Below, in pieces: positions 15,575 through 25,046 of a DNA stretch of 64,000 nucleotides. Position 1 is the stretch's first letter; every line of letters begins with the position of its first letter. The position numbers and the translations under genes are program-made. The DNA is from Blautia sp. GTDB lineage: Bacteria; Bacillota; Clostridia; Lachnospirales; Lachnospiraceae. The notes beneath the pieces were generated by a model. That model ran no database searches. It saw only the letters and a list, made by a program, of their open reading frames with translations, and had not been told where the DNA came from. The stretch covers positions 1-64,000 of the forward strand of contig JAMPFM010000008.1 of NCBI GenBank assembly GCA_023664455.1, read 5' to 3'.

Positions 15575-16678
15575 TTACTTTTTGCATTGCAGCCGCACGT
15601 TCAATACAAATCCGATTCCGATGTAGGAACTTACCAAAGACGTCAGTCCATAACTGACAAAAGGAAGGGGAATCCCTGTATTGGGCATGACGCCTGTAGC
15701 CACGGAAATGTTCATGATACCCTGAAATCCAATCAGGGCTCCTACCCCCGCGGCGATAATCGTACCGGCTAAATCTTTTGCCCTCCTAGCTACCATAATA
15801 CATTCAATGGCGATGAAAATCAATAACACAATTACAATACATCCGCCCACAAAGCCAAATTCTTCCCCAATAACGGCATAAATAAAATCTGTCTGCGGCT
15901 CGGAAATGAAATTTCCGTTTTTCACAGAGCTGATTTCATTCGTCTTATAGCCTTTACCGTAGAGCTGCCCGGAACCTATCGCCATTTCTGAGTTTAACTG
16001 CTGATACGCCTCTGCATTGGCATACTCTTCCGGATAAATCCAGGCGAGAATCCTATTCTGCTGATACGACTGTAACAGCGTCTGACCCGGCTGTAAAATC
16101 AGCGTCAATGCAATAATAAACGCGGGCACCGCAATCGCCAGTATTGTTAGAATGTATTTCCAGCTAATTCCCCCCACAAACATCAAAACACAGAAAAGTA
16201 TCATAATCATAATGCTTGTAGATAAGTCCGGTTGTTTATAAATCAGCCACAAGGGAACTGCAAACAAAACCACGCAAATGATAAGAAACCTCAGGTCATT
16301 CATTTTGTCCTGATGCTTCATAATCAGGTGTGCAAAAAACAAAATCAACAGAATTTTGGCAGTTTCAGACGGCTGGAACTGAATACCGAAAATATTGAGC
16401 CACCTTTGTGCATTATTGACCTCTTCCCCCATTCGGATAACAAGAACCAACAGTGCAATATTGAGTAAATATAAACCCCAGTAAAATCGAAGAATCACGG
16501 AATAATCGAATAAAGATAGTACAATCATTAAAAACAGACCGAACACAAATCCTGCAATCTGCCGGGTCTGCATAGATTCTTTCGCACTTCCTATCGCAAA
16601 AATCCCAATGACGGTCAACGCCACAACAAGGATAATCAATTTAAAATCGTAATCCCTGACGCGATAGTGCTTTATCAT
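15575..16678 (-). CDS. rodA: Rod-shape SEDS glycosyltransferase RodA
   Basis: The 367-residue multi-pass protein is of the SEDS family, which polymerises lipid II into glycan strands with a partner class B PBP. About ten membrane helices are visible. The family end block GIMNISVATGVMPNTGIPLPFVSYG is present (residues about 320-345), along with the SEDS block FGIQFQPSETAKI. It is downstream of minE and in the same block as mreBCD and the PBP2-like gene, so it is the elongation-type rather than the division-type SEDS. A second SEDS gene lies at 40580-41995. Confidence 0.93.
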   Translation of the reverse strand: MIKHYRVRDYDFKLIILVVALTVIGIFAIGSAKESMQTRQIAGFVFGLFLMIVLSLFDYSVILRFYWGLYLLNIALLVLVIRMGEEVNNAQRWLNIFGIQFQPSETAKILLILFFAHLIMKHQDKMNDLRFLIICVVLFAVPLWLIYKQPDLSTSIMIMILFCVLMFVGGISWKYILTILAIAVPAFIIALTLILQPGQTLLQSYQQNRILAWIYPEEYANAEAYQQLNSEMAIGSGQLYGKGYKTNEISSVKNGNFISEPQTDFIYAVIGEEFGFVGGCIVIVLLIFIAIECIMVARRAKDLAGTIIAAGVGALIGFQGIMNISVATGVMPNTGIPLPFVSYGLTSLVSSYIGIGFVLNVRLQCKK

Positions 16679-16712
16679 ATGCAGCCTCCCTTCTTTCCAG
16701 TAATTCTATCTC

Positions 16713-16979
16713 CTATTGCTTTAAATCCAGAATGGGAATATTGGCATAAAGCGTCGGGTTTTTCAGCGCCCTGCCCTTGCTTCCCGTTTTGGTAATCTGT
16801 ATTTCCATGCTTTTCGTATCAATTTTCATGTACTTCGATATGACTTTCGCAATATCGTTTTTAATCATTTCCATCATTTCAGGGGAACAATTTACCCTAT
16901 CCGAAATCAGCAGAATCTTTAGTCTGTCCTTGGCTATTTCTCTAGAACTTTTTCTTTTTAATATCTTTTTGAACAACAC
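16713..16979 (-). CDS. minE: Cell division topological factor MinE
   Basis: The 88-residue protein has the usual size. The N-terminal amphipathic helix (MLFKKILKRKSSREIAKDRL) can bind membrane and stimulates MinD ATPase. The following beta domain (ILLISDRVNCSPEMMEMI) and the C-terminal topological region with the dimer motif are present. It starts 10 bases after the minD stop. With MinC and MinD it produces pole-to-pole patterning that confines the division site. Having MinE here, instead of only DivIVA, suggests oscillation-type control, as in many Clostridia. Confidence 0.94.
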   Translation of the reverse strand: MLFKKILKRKSSREIAKDRLKILLISDRVNCSPEMMEMIKNDIAKVISKYMKIDTKSMEIQITKTGSKGRALKNPTLYANIPILDLKQ

Positions 16980-16989
16980 TCCCGCCCTC

Positions 16990-17781
16990 CTAACTCCAAT
17001 GAAAAATACCTGTTATCTTTGTCCAGAACGAAATACCTCTTTCAAAATCCAGAAAAGGCACGTCCTTACCATATACTCTGTAACAGATATTCTGATACGC
17101 TTGTCCGGCAAGAGTACTGCTTCCGACCAAAGGCTCCCCCTGATTGGTTGAGATGACCACATTCTCATCATCCGGTACAAGACCGATAAGCGGAATTGAC
17201 AAAATATCTACCACATCATCAGAGGACATCATATCGCCCCTTTTAATCATATCATATCGTATTCTATTGATAATCAAATCTATCTTCTGTATCTCATTGG
17301 CTTCTAACAGACCGATGATGCGGTCTGCATCGCGTATTGCGGATACTTCCGGCGTCGTAACGACTAATGCCCTGTCGGCGCCTGCAATCGCATTCTGAAA
17401 CCCCTGCTCAATCCCGGCGGGACAATCTAAGATGATATAATCAAATTGTTCCCTTAGATGGCTTATCATTTTGACCATCTGTGCAGGATTTACTGCAGTT
17501 TTATCCCTTGTCTGGGCAGATGGTAAAAGAAACAATGTAGGATAGCGTTTATCCCTGACAAGCGCCTGTTTAATCCGGCAGTTTCCCTCTACCACATCTA
17601 CAAGATTGTAGACGATTCTGCTCTCAAGCCCCATGACCACGTCCAGATTCCGCAGACCGATATCCGTGTCGATTAGAATGACTTTTTTCCCCATAGCGGC
17701 AAGACCGGTGCCAACGTTTGCGGAAGTAGTGGTCTTGCCTACCCCGCCTTTCCCTGATGTGACGACAATTACTTCACTCAT
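16990..17781 (-). CDS. minD: Septum site-determining ATPase MinD
   Basis: This is a 263-residue protein read from the ATG at 17781 (GGAGG seven bases upstream); the frame extends 22 codons further but without a site. The deviant Walker A motif SGKGGVGKTTTSAN is at residues 8-21. The switch and Walker B regions DTDIGLRNLDVVMGLE and LDCPAGIEQGF follow, and the C-terminal amphipathic end (DFERGISFWTKITGIFHW) is a membrane-targeting helix. MinD recruits MinC to the membrane and is released by MinE. It lies between minC and minE in the standard order. Confidence 0.97.
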   Translation of the reverse strand: MSEVIVVTSGKGGVGKTTTSANVGTGLAAMGKKVILIDTDIGLRNLDVVMGLESRIVYNLVDVVEGNCRIKQALVRDKRYPTLFLLPSAQTRDKTAVNPAQMVKMISHLREQFDYIILDCPAGIEQGFQNAIAGADRALVVTTPEVSAIRDADRIIGLLEANEIQKIDLIINRIRYDMIKRGDMMSSDDVVDILSIPLIGLVPDDENVVISTNQGEPLVGSSTLAGQAYQNICYRVYGKDVPFLDFERGISFWTKITGIFHWS

Positions 17782-17830
17782 GCTTAAACCTCCAAAATGA
17801 ATCGTTATCGTCCCCCGAATGATACCCTGT

Positions 17831-18511
17831 CTATACGGGCAGCGCACTCAGTAATTCTTTCGTAATGGCTTCCATCATTACCCGACCGTTATTCACATAA
17901 GCAATTTTAGGCTGTACCTTTGGTTTAATCGACCATTTGCTCTGCTTCTCTGATGTTTTATATTTGAATTCACCTATTTTTAGTTTTTCCGGTGACATTT
18001 CAAGCGCAACGACAAAATGCCCGTCCAGTCCGTTTCCGCCCGCATAAGCCTGTCCAAACAATCCGCCCAGAATAATAATATCCTTTTTGGATATAATACA
18101 GGCTCCGGGATAGACGTCTCCCAGGACAATAATGCTGTTTTCCGTTTCCAGAATCTGTCCGTCTTTTAAGTTTCCCTTATAAAACTGTCCCGCGTTTTCC
18201 ATTTCCTGTTGATGAAAGGAAAGCTGCTCCAAGGCGCGTACATAATTCTGGTTTGTCTCATTGTCCTTTCCGATGATACAGACGATGTTTAGCGAGGAAT
18301 TTTCACTGATGGTATCTACGATCTTTCGTTCTTCTTCCTCCGTCAATTCCCTGCCTTCAAAAGAAATTCCCATTTTAGCGTCCTTAAAAAAATGGGCGGA
18401 TTCTTTAAATTTTAAGGCAATCTCTTCCAACAGCTTATCAAATTCCATCGTTTCGTCCAGAAAAAGAGACAGACCGTTTGGAAAACTTTTAATCATAACC
18501 GAACTTTTCAT
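17831..18511 (-). CDS. minC: Septum site-determining inhibitor MinC
   Basis: This is a 226-residue protein read from the ATG at 18511 (AAGGAG nearby); the longer frame would extend into the PBP2 end. The N-terminal domain (about 1-100) is the FtsZ-inhibiting part. The C-terminal beta-helix domain (about 115-200) contains the family block GDVYPGACIISKKDIIILGGLFGQAYAG, used in dimerisation and MinD binding. The long C-terminal tail ends in a basic segment (KQSKWSIKPKVQPKIAY). It is followed by minD after about 49 bases. Confidence 0.94.
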   Translation of the reverse strand: MKSSVMIKSFPNGLSLFLDETMEFDKLLEEIALKFKESAHFFKDAKMGISFEGRELTEEEERKIVDTISENSSLNIVCIIGKDNETNQNYVRALEQLSFHQQEMENAGQFYKGNLKDGQILETENSIIVLGDVYPGACIISKKDIIILGGLFGQAYAGGNGLDGHFVVALEMSPEKLKIGEFKYKTSEKQSKWSIKPKVQPKIAYVNNGRVMMEAITKELLSALPV

Positions 18512-18557
18512 AGCTAACTCCTTCTTGTAACTTTCTCGGAAAAATACACGCCATCCT

Positions 18558-21443
18558 CTAATCGCCGTTGATGGAGCCGCCATCCAATGTAGTGGCGGTA
18601 CCCGTAATAATTTCTTCTTCCTCGGCAAGCCCGTAATAATATTTGTAGATTTCCCTTGCTATCTGGGCTGCATAATCGGAAGTATATCCATTGGCAACAC
18701 GGACGACAACAGAAATTTCCGGTTCCTCATAAGGTGCATAACTGACAAAGAGTGCATGATTCGGACGGGATGTACTTTCCTGCGCCGTTCCCGTCTTGCC
18801 GGCAACATTGACGCCCAAATCGGAATAATATGCTTTCCCTTCTACGACCCTGCGCATACCGGTATGGATTGCATTCCACTTAGAAGCATCCATATCGATT
18901 CTGTTACGGATCTCGGCGTGATTATCTTCCAACTCATCACCGTTGTGGTCCGTAATTTTATCTATTAATGTTAAATTATAGCATATTCCATTGTTTGCAA
19001 CAGTTGTAACATATCGCGCGAGCCCGACCGTCGTATAGTTGTTCGTACCCTGCCCGATTGCCGAACGGACAGCATCTTCATCGGAAATCTGCGGGTCATA
19101 TTCTTCTATTTCCACGCCAGACGTCTCAGATAGCCCATACATATCTGCATACTTGGCAAGTTTATTCAGGCCCACATCACTATTATACGAATCCCCGACG
19201 ATGCCGAGCCGATATCCGACTTCATAGAAAAACCAGTTGCAGGAATGCTGAATCCCTCCTGTAACATTGAGAGAACCATGCGCTCCTCCGCCCGATGCGG
19301 CAATCCAGCATCGCGGTTCGGGGGAAATCTTATCAAATGTCCCTACGCAGGTAATCGTATCCGTCAATCCGATTACGTTTTCCAAAAGACCCGCAGTAGA
19401 AGAAACCATTTTGAACGTAGAACCGGGCGCGGTACGCTGCTGTGTCGCATAATTCAGCAGCGGATTAGATAAATCATTTCTCAGCTTTGCAAAATAATCC
19501 GCGTCCACGCCATTTGCCATTTTATTATTATCATAACTCGGATAGGATACAAGCGCCAGTACATCTCCGGTATTGACGTCCGTAATCACGATAGATCCAG
19601 AATATGGATCCAGGGCGAGCTGTGCCGGCGTAATGTCCAGATTCTTAATCCGGTTCATCATAAAGGCATAGGGAGTCAGGGAACCTCTTTCAAACTGCGC
19701 AATTTCCTGCTCCTCTACCTCGACAAGATCCTGCTCCAGCAATAAGGAGCAGATTTGTCTTCCTGTCAGTTCATCATTCAGAATCATGTAACGATAAATT
19801 TTCTTTTCAAAGCTGCTGTCCGTATCCAGCTCCTTGAAAATATAACGGATCAGTTTATCATAAATTTCCTGTGAATCGGAATACTGTGATACAATATCCA
19901 GTCTGGAAACATCCACCCAGTTTTTTGCAATGACATAGTTCAGATACTCATGCAGACTGATGACTTCTTCTTTCGTCCATGCCTGATAAGTCTCGTCATT
20001 TCTATCAATCTGACTTTCAGGAATAATATTGTTGTCATAAAGCATGGACACAATAAAACTTTCATAGACCTGGTATTCTTTACTCAGCGCATTATATGGC
20101 GTCCGCCCCTCCGTCAACTCTCTTTCCAGCTCTTCAAATATCTTTTCTTTTTTGCCGATATATGCCTGCTGTACCGCTTTTTCGGTTTCACCGGCATACT
20201 TAGCGGTAAAATGACCCGTATCGATGACATTATTCTCGATACAAGCGAAATATACATCATAAATAGGAATGACGATACTGGCGCTGCTGGAATTTTCAGG
20301 CGGTACATACTCCCTGATATTCTGTATCTTTGCCAGAAGAATACTGGCAATCTTTTCCTCTAAAATATGATAAGCCGCCTTTTGCAGTTCCGGGTCGATG
20401 GTCAGATAGATATCGTCGCCCGCCACCGCTTCCACCCTGTCGCTTGTCTCAATGACTTTCCCAAGGTTGTCCACATAAACGGTTTCAGACCCCTTCGTTC
20501 CCTGCAGCGTCGTTTCCATAGACGCTTCAATCCCGGATTTCCCGACCGTATCGTTTAAATCATACTGTGGATTTTCTTCTTGAAGGATTTTTAGTTCTTC
20601 ATTGGATACCTTACCCGTATATCCAAGTATCTGGGCAAAGTAGATACTGTCGTTATATTTGCGGATTGCGCCCTCGGCAATCGATACGCCATCTAAAACA
20701 TCCGCATTTTCCATGACCACGGCGACCGTTTCTTCTGAAACATTCGTCGCTACCGTCGTTGCGATATATTTCTGGTAACTGTTGGCGCTCATTGCATAGC
20801 GGATGGTCAGGATTTTTAATACTTCTTCTTTCGTATAACCAAGCCCCGGTACAAAGCTGTCCCTATCCGACTCATCCGTATAATTTCCGATTCCATACCG
20901 GGCTGTAGCGCACAAATCGTTGACAACCTCGTCCGGTGAAGCGTCACACTCTGATTCCTTTAAGTCTTCTATCAGTGCATGTCCATAGACATCGGCAAGA
21001 AATCTAAGCTGCTGCGTCCCTTCCAGATTAAAACGGTAATTGTCACTGCTATCCAATACAATATTAAAATCATTGATGATATGATCGCCGTTTCTCTCAA
21101 TCATCTGAATCAGCCGGTAAATCGTATCGTTCAGATTGGCATTTTTATTCCGTCCGGATTCGTAGACGTCCTCAATCGTAACAGAATAAGCCAGCTCATT
21201 ATAGGCGAGCAGTTCCCCATTTCTCCCATAAATATTTCCTCTCGTGGAGGCAATCGTTCTTTCTTTTGTAATTTTTAGTTGGAAATTATTAAAATATTCT
21301 TCACCATTTACAATTTGTAACTGAAAAATCGCATAAATTAGATAACTTCCCATACCGAGCAAAACCAGAACAAGCACAATCAGCCTGGAAGTCACCATAT
21401 TAAAAATGTTTTCTTTCAGATGTTCCCAAAGATGCTCAAACAA
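18558..21443 (-). CDS. mrdA: PBP2-type peptidoglycan transpeptidase with a large insert
   Basis: This is a class B penicillin-binding protein of 961 residues read from a TTG at 21443 (AAAGGAG 11 bases upstream); a GTG four codons earlier is the alternative. After one membrane helix (about 20-45) come the usual elongasome PBP N-domain and the transpeptidase domain with STFK (catalytic Ser about 675), SCN (about 734) and KTGT. It crosslinks peptidoglycan during elongation with RodA. Between the TIDPELQKA segment (about 350) and SIVITDVNTGDVLALVS (about 617) there is roughly 250 residues of helical, Glu/Tyr-rich sequence, where most class B PBPs have about 20. It overlaps mreD by eight bases. 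Confidence 0.93.
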   Translation of the reverse strand: MFEHLWEHLKENIFNMVTSRLIVLVLVLLGMGSYLIYAIFQLQIVNGEEYFNNFQLKITKERTIASTRGNIYGRNGELLAYNELAYSVTIEDVYESGRNKNANLNDTIYRLIQMIERNGDHIINDFNIVLDSSDNYRFNLEGTQQLRFLADVYGHALIEDLKESECDASPDEVVNDLCATARYGIGNYTDESDRDSFVPGLGYTKEEVLKILTIRYAMSANSYQKYIATTVATNVSEETVAVVMENADVLDGVSIAEGAIRKYNDSIYFAQILGYTGKVSNEELKILQEENPQYDLNDTVGKSGIEASMETTLQGTKGSETVYVDNLGKVIETSDRVEAVAGDDIYLTIDPELQKAAYHILEEKIASILLAKIQNIREYVPPENSSSASIVIPIYDVYFACIENNVIDTGHFTAKYAGETEKAVQQAYIGKKEKIFEELERELTEGRTPYNALSKEYQVYESFIVSMLYDNNIIPESQIDRNDETYQAWTKEEVISLHEYLNYVIAKNWVDVSRLDIVSQYSDSQEIYDKLIRYIFKELDTDSSFEKKIYRYMILNDELTGRQICSLLLEQDLVEVEEQEIAQFERGSLTPYAFMMNRIKNLDITPAQLALDPYSGSIVITDVNTGDVLALVSYPSYDNNKMANGVDADYFAKLRNDLSNPLLNYATQQRTAPGSTFKMVSSTAGLLENVIGLTDTITCVGTFDKISPEPRCWIAASGGGAHGSLNVTGGIQHSCNWFFYEVGYRLGIVGDSYNSDVGLNKLAKYADMYGLSETSGVEIEEYDPQISDEDAVRSAIGQGTNNYTTVGLARYVTTVANNGICYNLTLIDKITDHNGDELEDNHAEIRNRIDMDASKWNAIHTGMRRVVEGKAYYSDLGVNVAGKTGTAQESTSRPNHALFVSYAPYEEPEISVVVRVANGYTSDYAAQIAREIYKYYYGLAEEEEIITGTATTLDGGSINGD

Positions 21444-21954
21444 ACTTCCTTGCACTCCTTTTCTCGCTCTGCTCCAACTTGTAATTTACCCACAAGATAA
21501 CCGGATACAAAAACAACGTAACAACAATCGTATAGACAATTTCCGGTAAAATAATGTGCAGAAGATAATACCGGAATTCAAATTTCCCACGCAGTAAAAA
21601 CAAAATCACATAACACATAATACCGTAGAAAAAGTCGCTTCCCAGAATCAGCATAATTGGCAGCTTGATATCTTCTGGATAAAAGATTGTGCAAAACTTT
21701 CCGTTCGCATATCCGATATACATATAAAGAAGCGCATAAAAACCGATGACCGAGCCGAAAAAGATATCAATCAACAAACCGCTGAAAAAACCAATCAGCA
21801 GCCCGCACTTTTCGCCCCGCATAAAACCGAACGACGCCGTAAGTACCACCAATAGATTCGGCACAATGCCGCCAAAAGCAAGTGAACGGAAAACCGTACA
21901 CTGCAATAAAAAACATAGAAAAATAAAGAAAGCCGTCGTCAATGCACGCTTCAT
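21436..21954 (-). CDS. mreD: Rod shape-determining protein MreD
   Basis: This is a 172-residue multi-pass membrane protein read from the ATG at 21954; earlier TTG codons are possible. It opens with MKRALTTAFFIFLCFLLQCTVFRSLAFGGIVP and contains a pattern of five or six hydrophobic segments. The IGFFSGLLIDIFFGSVIGFYALLYM block matches MreD proteins. It ends with the basic tail EQSEKRSARKFV. MreD is part of the elongasome with MreB, MreC, RodA and PBP2. It lies between mreC and the PBP2 gene with tight or overlapping junctions, which suggests a single operon. Confidence 0.92.
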   Translation of the reverse strand: MKRALTTAFFIFLCFLLQCTVFRSLAFGGIVPNLLVVLTASFGFMRGEKCGLLIGFFSGLLIDIFFGSVIGFYALLYMYIGYANGKFCTIFYPEDIKLPIMLILGSDFFYGIMCYVILFLLRGKFEFRYYLLHIILPEIVYTIVVTLFLYPVILWVNYKLEQSEKRSARKFV

Positions 21955-21974
21955 CGTTTTATCCGCTCCCAATG

Positions 21975-22865
21975 TCAATTTTCTATTGACTGTTTCAATT
22001 CCAGAACCACAAGTACCTCTTCTAAATGCTCAAAATCTACCGCCGGAGTGATATAGCCCGATTTCGTCAGATTGTTGGCGTCCCTGTTAATCGTGCTGAT
22101 ATAGCCGATGAGGATACCAGGAAGATATTTATCACTAATATTGGAAGTAACAATCTTATCCCCTTCTACCACTGCATCCTCGCTGTCAATCAGCTGTTCA
22201 AAGGCAATTACCCCGGAAGCATATAATTTCAAATCACCGGAAACAATCATATTATCGGAGCTGGATAAGACCATCGCGCTGACATTGGAATCATCTGCAA
22301 TAATCGCCTTGACTTTCGCCCAGTTCGGCCCAATATCCACAATCCGCCCCACAAGACCGCTTCCTGCCATAACATTCATATCCACCAAAAGTCCATCTTC
22401 TGAGCCTTTATTGATCACAAACGAATAGAACCAGTTGCCCGAATCCCTGGCGATAATTCTCGCCCCGATCTTGTCATACTCATCATATTGTGAATCCAGT
22501 TTATATAATTCCCGCAGATTCGTCAGCTCGTAACGATCCTGCTGTAATCTCGTATTTTCTATTGTCAGCTCGTCAATCTGTGCTTTTAACGCTTCGTTTT
22601 CGGCAATCAAATCCCGAATCTGTCCAAGCTCCTCAGAACGGCTGCGCAGATAACTTCCCAAAGCGCTGATGCCCTCTTCAAAAGGAACAACCGTATATCC
22701 GGCAATGGCACTCAAAGGCCCACTGAAAATCGTTGTATTAAATGTGAGCAGCACCATGCCGGTACATAGAATTGTCAGAATAAAAAGAACGTATTTACCC
22801 GGCAGAACAAACTTTCGCTCCTGCAAGGCAAACTTTTCGCCTCTTTTTTTTATAATTGGACTCAT
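21975..22865 (-). CDS. mreC: Rod shape-determining protein MreC
   Basis: This is a 296-residue protein with a short basic cytoplasmic start, one membrane helix (YVLFILTILCTGMVLLTF), a coiled coil (about residues 75-120, with regular Leu/Ile positions through LRSRSEELGQIRDLIAENEAL) and the MreC beta-domain. Blocks such as GARIIARDSGNWF, DGLLVDMNVMAGSGLVGRI and VKAIIADDSNVSA are typical. The start codon overlaps the mreB end by four bases (ATGA). MreC scaffolds the elongation complex on the outside of the membrane. Confidence 0.95.
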   Translation of the reverse strand: MSPIIKKRGEKFALQERKFVLPGKYVLFILTILCTGMVLLTFNTTIFSGPLSAIAGYTVVPFEEGISALGSYLRSRSEELGQIRDLIAENEALKAQIDELTIENTRLQQDRYELTNLRELYKLDSQYDEYDKIGARIIARDSGNWFYSFVINKGSEDGLLVDMNVMAGSGLVGRIVDIGPNWAKVKAIIADDSNVSAMVLSSSDNMIVSGDLKLYASGVIAFEQLIDSEDAVVEGDKIVTSNISDKYLPGILIGYISTINRDANNLTKSGYITPAVDFEHLEEVLVVLELKQSIEN

Positions 22866-23872
22866 TTACTCATTCCTTCTATTGCATAGGCTACGGATTT
22901 ATAATTATCGTCATTTATAATCTTTGCCAGTCCAAGGGCAACGCTCTCAACAGGATGCTCGGAAACATTCACCTTCAGCCCGGTGCCCTTACTGATTAGC
23001 TGAGCCAGCTTGTTGACCTGGGAAGCCCCGCCGGTCAGATAAATCCCGTGCCTGTAAATATCGGCGGACAATTCCGGTGGCGTGCGCTCTAAAATAACCT
23101 TGATGTTGTCGATAATGGTATTAAAATGTTCCGACATGCATTCATCCACCAATGCCAGCGGAATTTCCCGCTCTACCGGCAGTCCGGTCACGATGTCGCG
23201 CCCATATACGATTGCACCGCTCTTTTCCGCTTCTAATTCCGCTAAGGCGATTTTCACGTTTTCCGCCGTTTTGCCGCCTATGATTAAATTATATTCACGG
23301 CGTATCGCACCTTTGATTGCCTCGTCGAATTTTCTGCCGCCCACTTTAATCAATTTGCTTAAAACGATGCCGCCGAGGGATAAAATCGAAATTTCCGTCG
23401 TATCAAAGCCTACGTTGACAACGAAAACACCCTGTGAATTTTTCACATCAATCCCGAGTCCTAAGCCGTCCGCCACCGCTTTGTCCACGACCATGACCCG
23501 TTTTGCCTTGACGTTGGATTCCTTAATCAAATCCTTAAAGGCACGCTTTTCCACTTCCGTCACATCCCAGGGGACTGCAATATAATAGTCGGCGGAACGT
23601 ATATTTCCCTTCATCAAATCAATCATAAAGTATTTTACAAGAGTTTCCATATTCTGGATATCGGCAATCACGCCATTGCTAAGCGGATAGGTAATATGAA
23701 TATTACCGGGCGTTTTCTCATACATTTCAAACGCAGAATTTCCGTAAGCAAACATCGTTTTCTTATTCTCGATGGCAATCATATTCTTTTCCACCAGAAC
23801 GCTATCGTCTGTACGGTTATATATTTTGATATTGCTCGTCCCTAAATCAATTCCAAATGCATAATTTGCCAA
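22862..23872 (-). CDS. mreB: Actin-like rod shape-determining protein MreB
   Basis: The 336-residue protein is of the MreB/Mbl family. The nucleotide-binding phosphate 1 loop is GIDLGTSNIKIY, the phosphate 2 loop VNVGFDTTEIS, and the C-terminal adenosine loop LTGGASQV. MreB polymerises under the membrane and directs the elongation machinery. There is some divergence from textbook sequences: the second loop has VGFDTTE where DIGGGTT is usual, and YNRTDDSVL replaces the normal opening after the P1 loop, so this may be an Mbl-like paralogue. It begins the mreBCD block, after radC. Confidence 0.92.
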   Translation of the reverse strand: MANYAFGIDLGTSNIKIYNRTDDSVLVEKNMIAIENKKTMFAYGNSAFEMYEKTPGNIHITYPLSNGVIADIQNMETLVKYFMIDLMKGNIRSADYYIAVPWDVTEVEKRAFKDLIKESNVKAKRVMVVDKAVADGLGLGIDVKNSQGVFVVNVGFDTTEISILSLGGIVLSKLIKVGGRKFDEAIKGAIRREYNLIIGGKTAENVKIALAELEAEKSGAIVYGRDIVTGLPVEREIPLALVDECMSEHFNTIIDNIKVILERTPPELSADIYRHGIYLTGGASQVNKLAQLISKGTGLKVNVSEHPVESVALGLAKIINDDNYKSVAYAIEGMSK

Positions 23873-23899
23873 GGTTATTTACTCCTTTCAATCCTTCCG

Positions 23900-24607
23900 T
23901 CAACTAATTAACTTACTTTCCCTGAAACTAAAATAACTGTTATCCCCAATAATGATATGATCCAGTAAAGAAATATCTATTGTTTTTCCGATATCTGCAA
24001 TCCGCTCCGTAATCATAATGTCAGGATTACTCGGCGCCGGATTGCCTCCCGGATGATTGTGTAACAGCATGATATGGGTTGCCTGCGAGCGAAATGCGCT
24101 GATATAGACTTCCCTGGGCGATAATAAAGACGCATTCGCCGTTCCTGTCGAAATCAACTCTTCTTCTAGCAGATGCAGCCCGGAATCCAGCAGCAAAAGC
24201 AGGATATGTTCTACCTTCTCATGCCGGAACCGCTCCATATAATAATCGGCAATCGAACGCGGATTGGTAAAAGTCAGCGTCTTTTTCGCCTTGCTCTGCG
24301 CCATTCTTTTGCAGATTTCCGCAAGAGCCTTTAGTTTCACTGCCTTGACCCTGCCGATGCCTTTTAACCGTTCCAGTTCCTGCAACGGGATATGGTGCAG
24401 ACCCAGCAGACCGTTCCCGTATCTGCCCGCCGCCTTTAACACTTCTTCCCCAAGCTCCCTGGCGCTCATCTCGTGCGTTCCGGTGCGAATCATAATCGCA
24501 AGCAGCTCGGCGTCAGTCAGCGCTTCGGCTCCATAGGAAATAAATTTCTCATATGGAAGATTTTGCATCACGCCATTATCATTGTTCTCATACTTTACTA
24601 ATTTCAT
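23900..24607 (-). CDS. radC: RadC-family JAMM domain protein
   Basis: The 235-residue protein has an N-terminal helix-hairpin-helix part (GIGRVKAVKLKALAEI near residue 80) and a JAMM/MPN+ metalloprotease-like domain with HNHPGGNPAPSNPD (the metal-binding HxH and Asp near residues 180-192). The DNA repair role once assigned to RadC has not held up in several species, so the family function is open. The radC-mreB arrangement is widespread in Firmicutes and Proteobacteria. It starts the block with a 27-base gap before mreB. Confidence 0.93.
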   Translation of the reverse strand: MKLVKYENNDNGVMQNLPYEKFISYGAEALTDAELLAIMIRTGTHEMSARELGEEVLKAAGRYGNGLLGLHHIPLQELERLKGIGRVKAVKLKALAEICKRMAQSKAKKTLTFTNPRSIADYYMERFRHEKVEHILLLLLDSGLHLLEEELISTGTANASLLSPREVYISAFRSQATHIMLLHNHPGGNPAPSNPDIMITERIADIGKTIDISLLDHIIIGDNSYFSFRESKLIS

Positions 24608-24672
24608 TCAGCCTCTTTTCCCGATAGCAATTCTCTCCTTCTTGCCTAAATGGGAAATCCATTCTCAAAAGC

Positions 24673-24909
24673 CTAAATAAAACGATAAATAAGAATCCCC
24701 AGAATAATCCCGATAATGCTTGCCACACTTATCTTAATCGACAGGCCAAACGTAATACATAAAATGCCAAGGTCTAGCACAATCGGTGACGATAATCCAA
24801 AGGACTGCCCGTAATTTAACCATTCAACAGGCAGGATACTGCCGATAAAACCGCCGATAACAATGCCCGCCAATATCAATAAAAAACAAGCCCAATTATT
24901 CTTTTGCAT
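24673..24909 (-). CDS. DUF4321 small membrane protein
   Basis: This is a 78-residue protein read from the ATG at 24909, which has GGAGG six bases upstream; the longer frame overlaps the promoter area. Two or three hydrophobic segments are visible: ACFLLILAGIVIGGFIGSIL (about 8-27), IVLDLGILCITFGLSIKI and ASIIGIILGILIYRF. The sequence fits the DUF4321 family of small Clostridia membrane proteins that lie near mre genes. Its function is not known. It is 65 bases upstream of radC on the same strand. Confidence 0.8.
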   Translation of the reverse strand: MQKNNWACFLLILAGIVIGGFIGSILPVEWLNYGQSFGLSSPIVLDLGILCITFGLSIKISVASIIGIILGILIYRFI

Positions 24910-25046
24910 AGCTACCTCCCTATAACATACACTGCCTATTTTATCACAATCCCCTTTTTCTGTATACAAAATTTACCATTTTTTTCGTTCGCATTTTTTA
25001 ATTAGCAGGATTCGTTTCCGTTTTGCCATCCCTTTTTCTATCTGTT

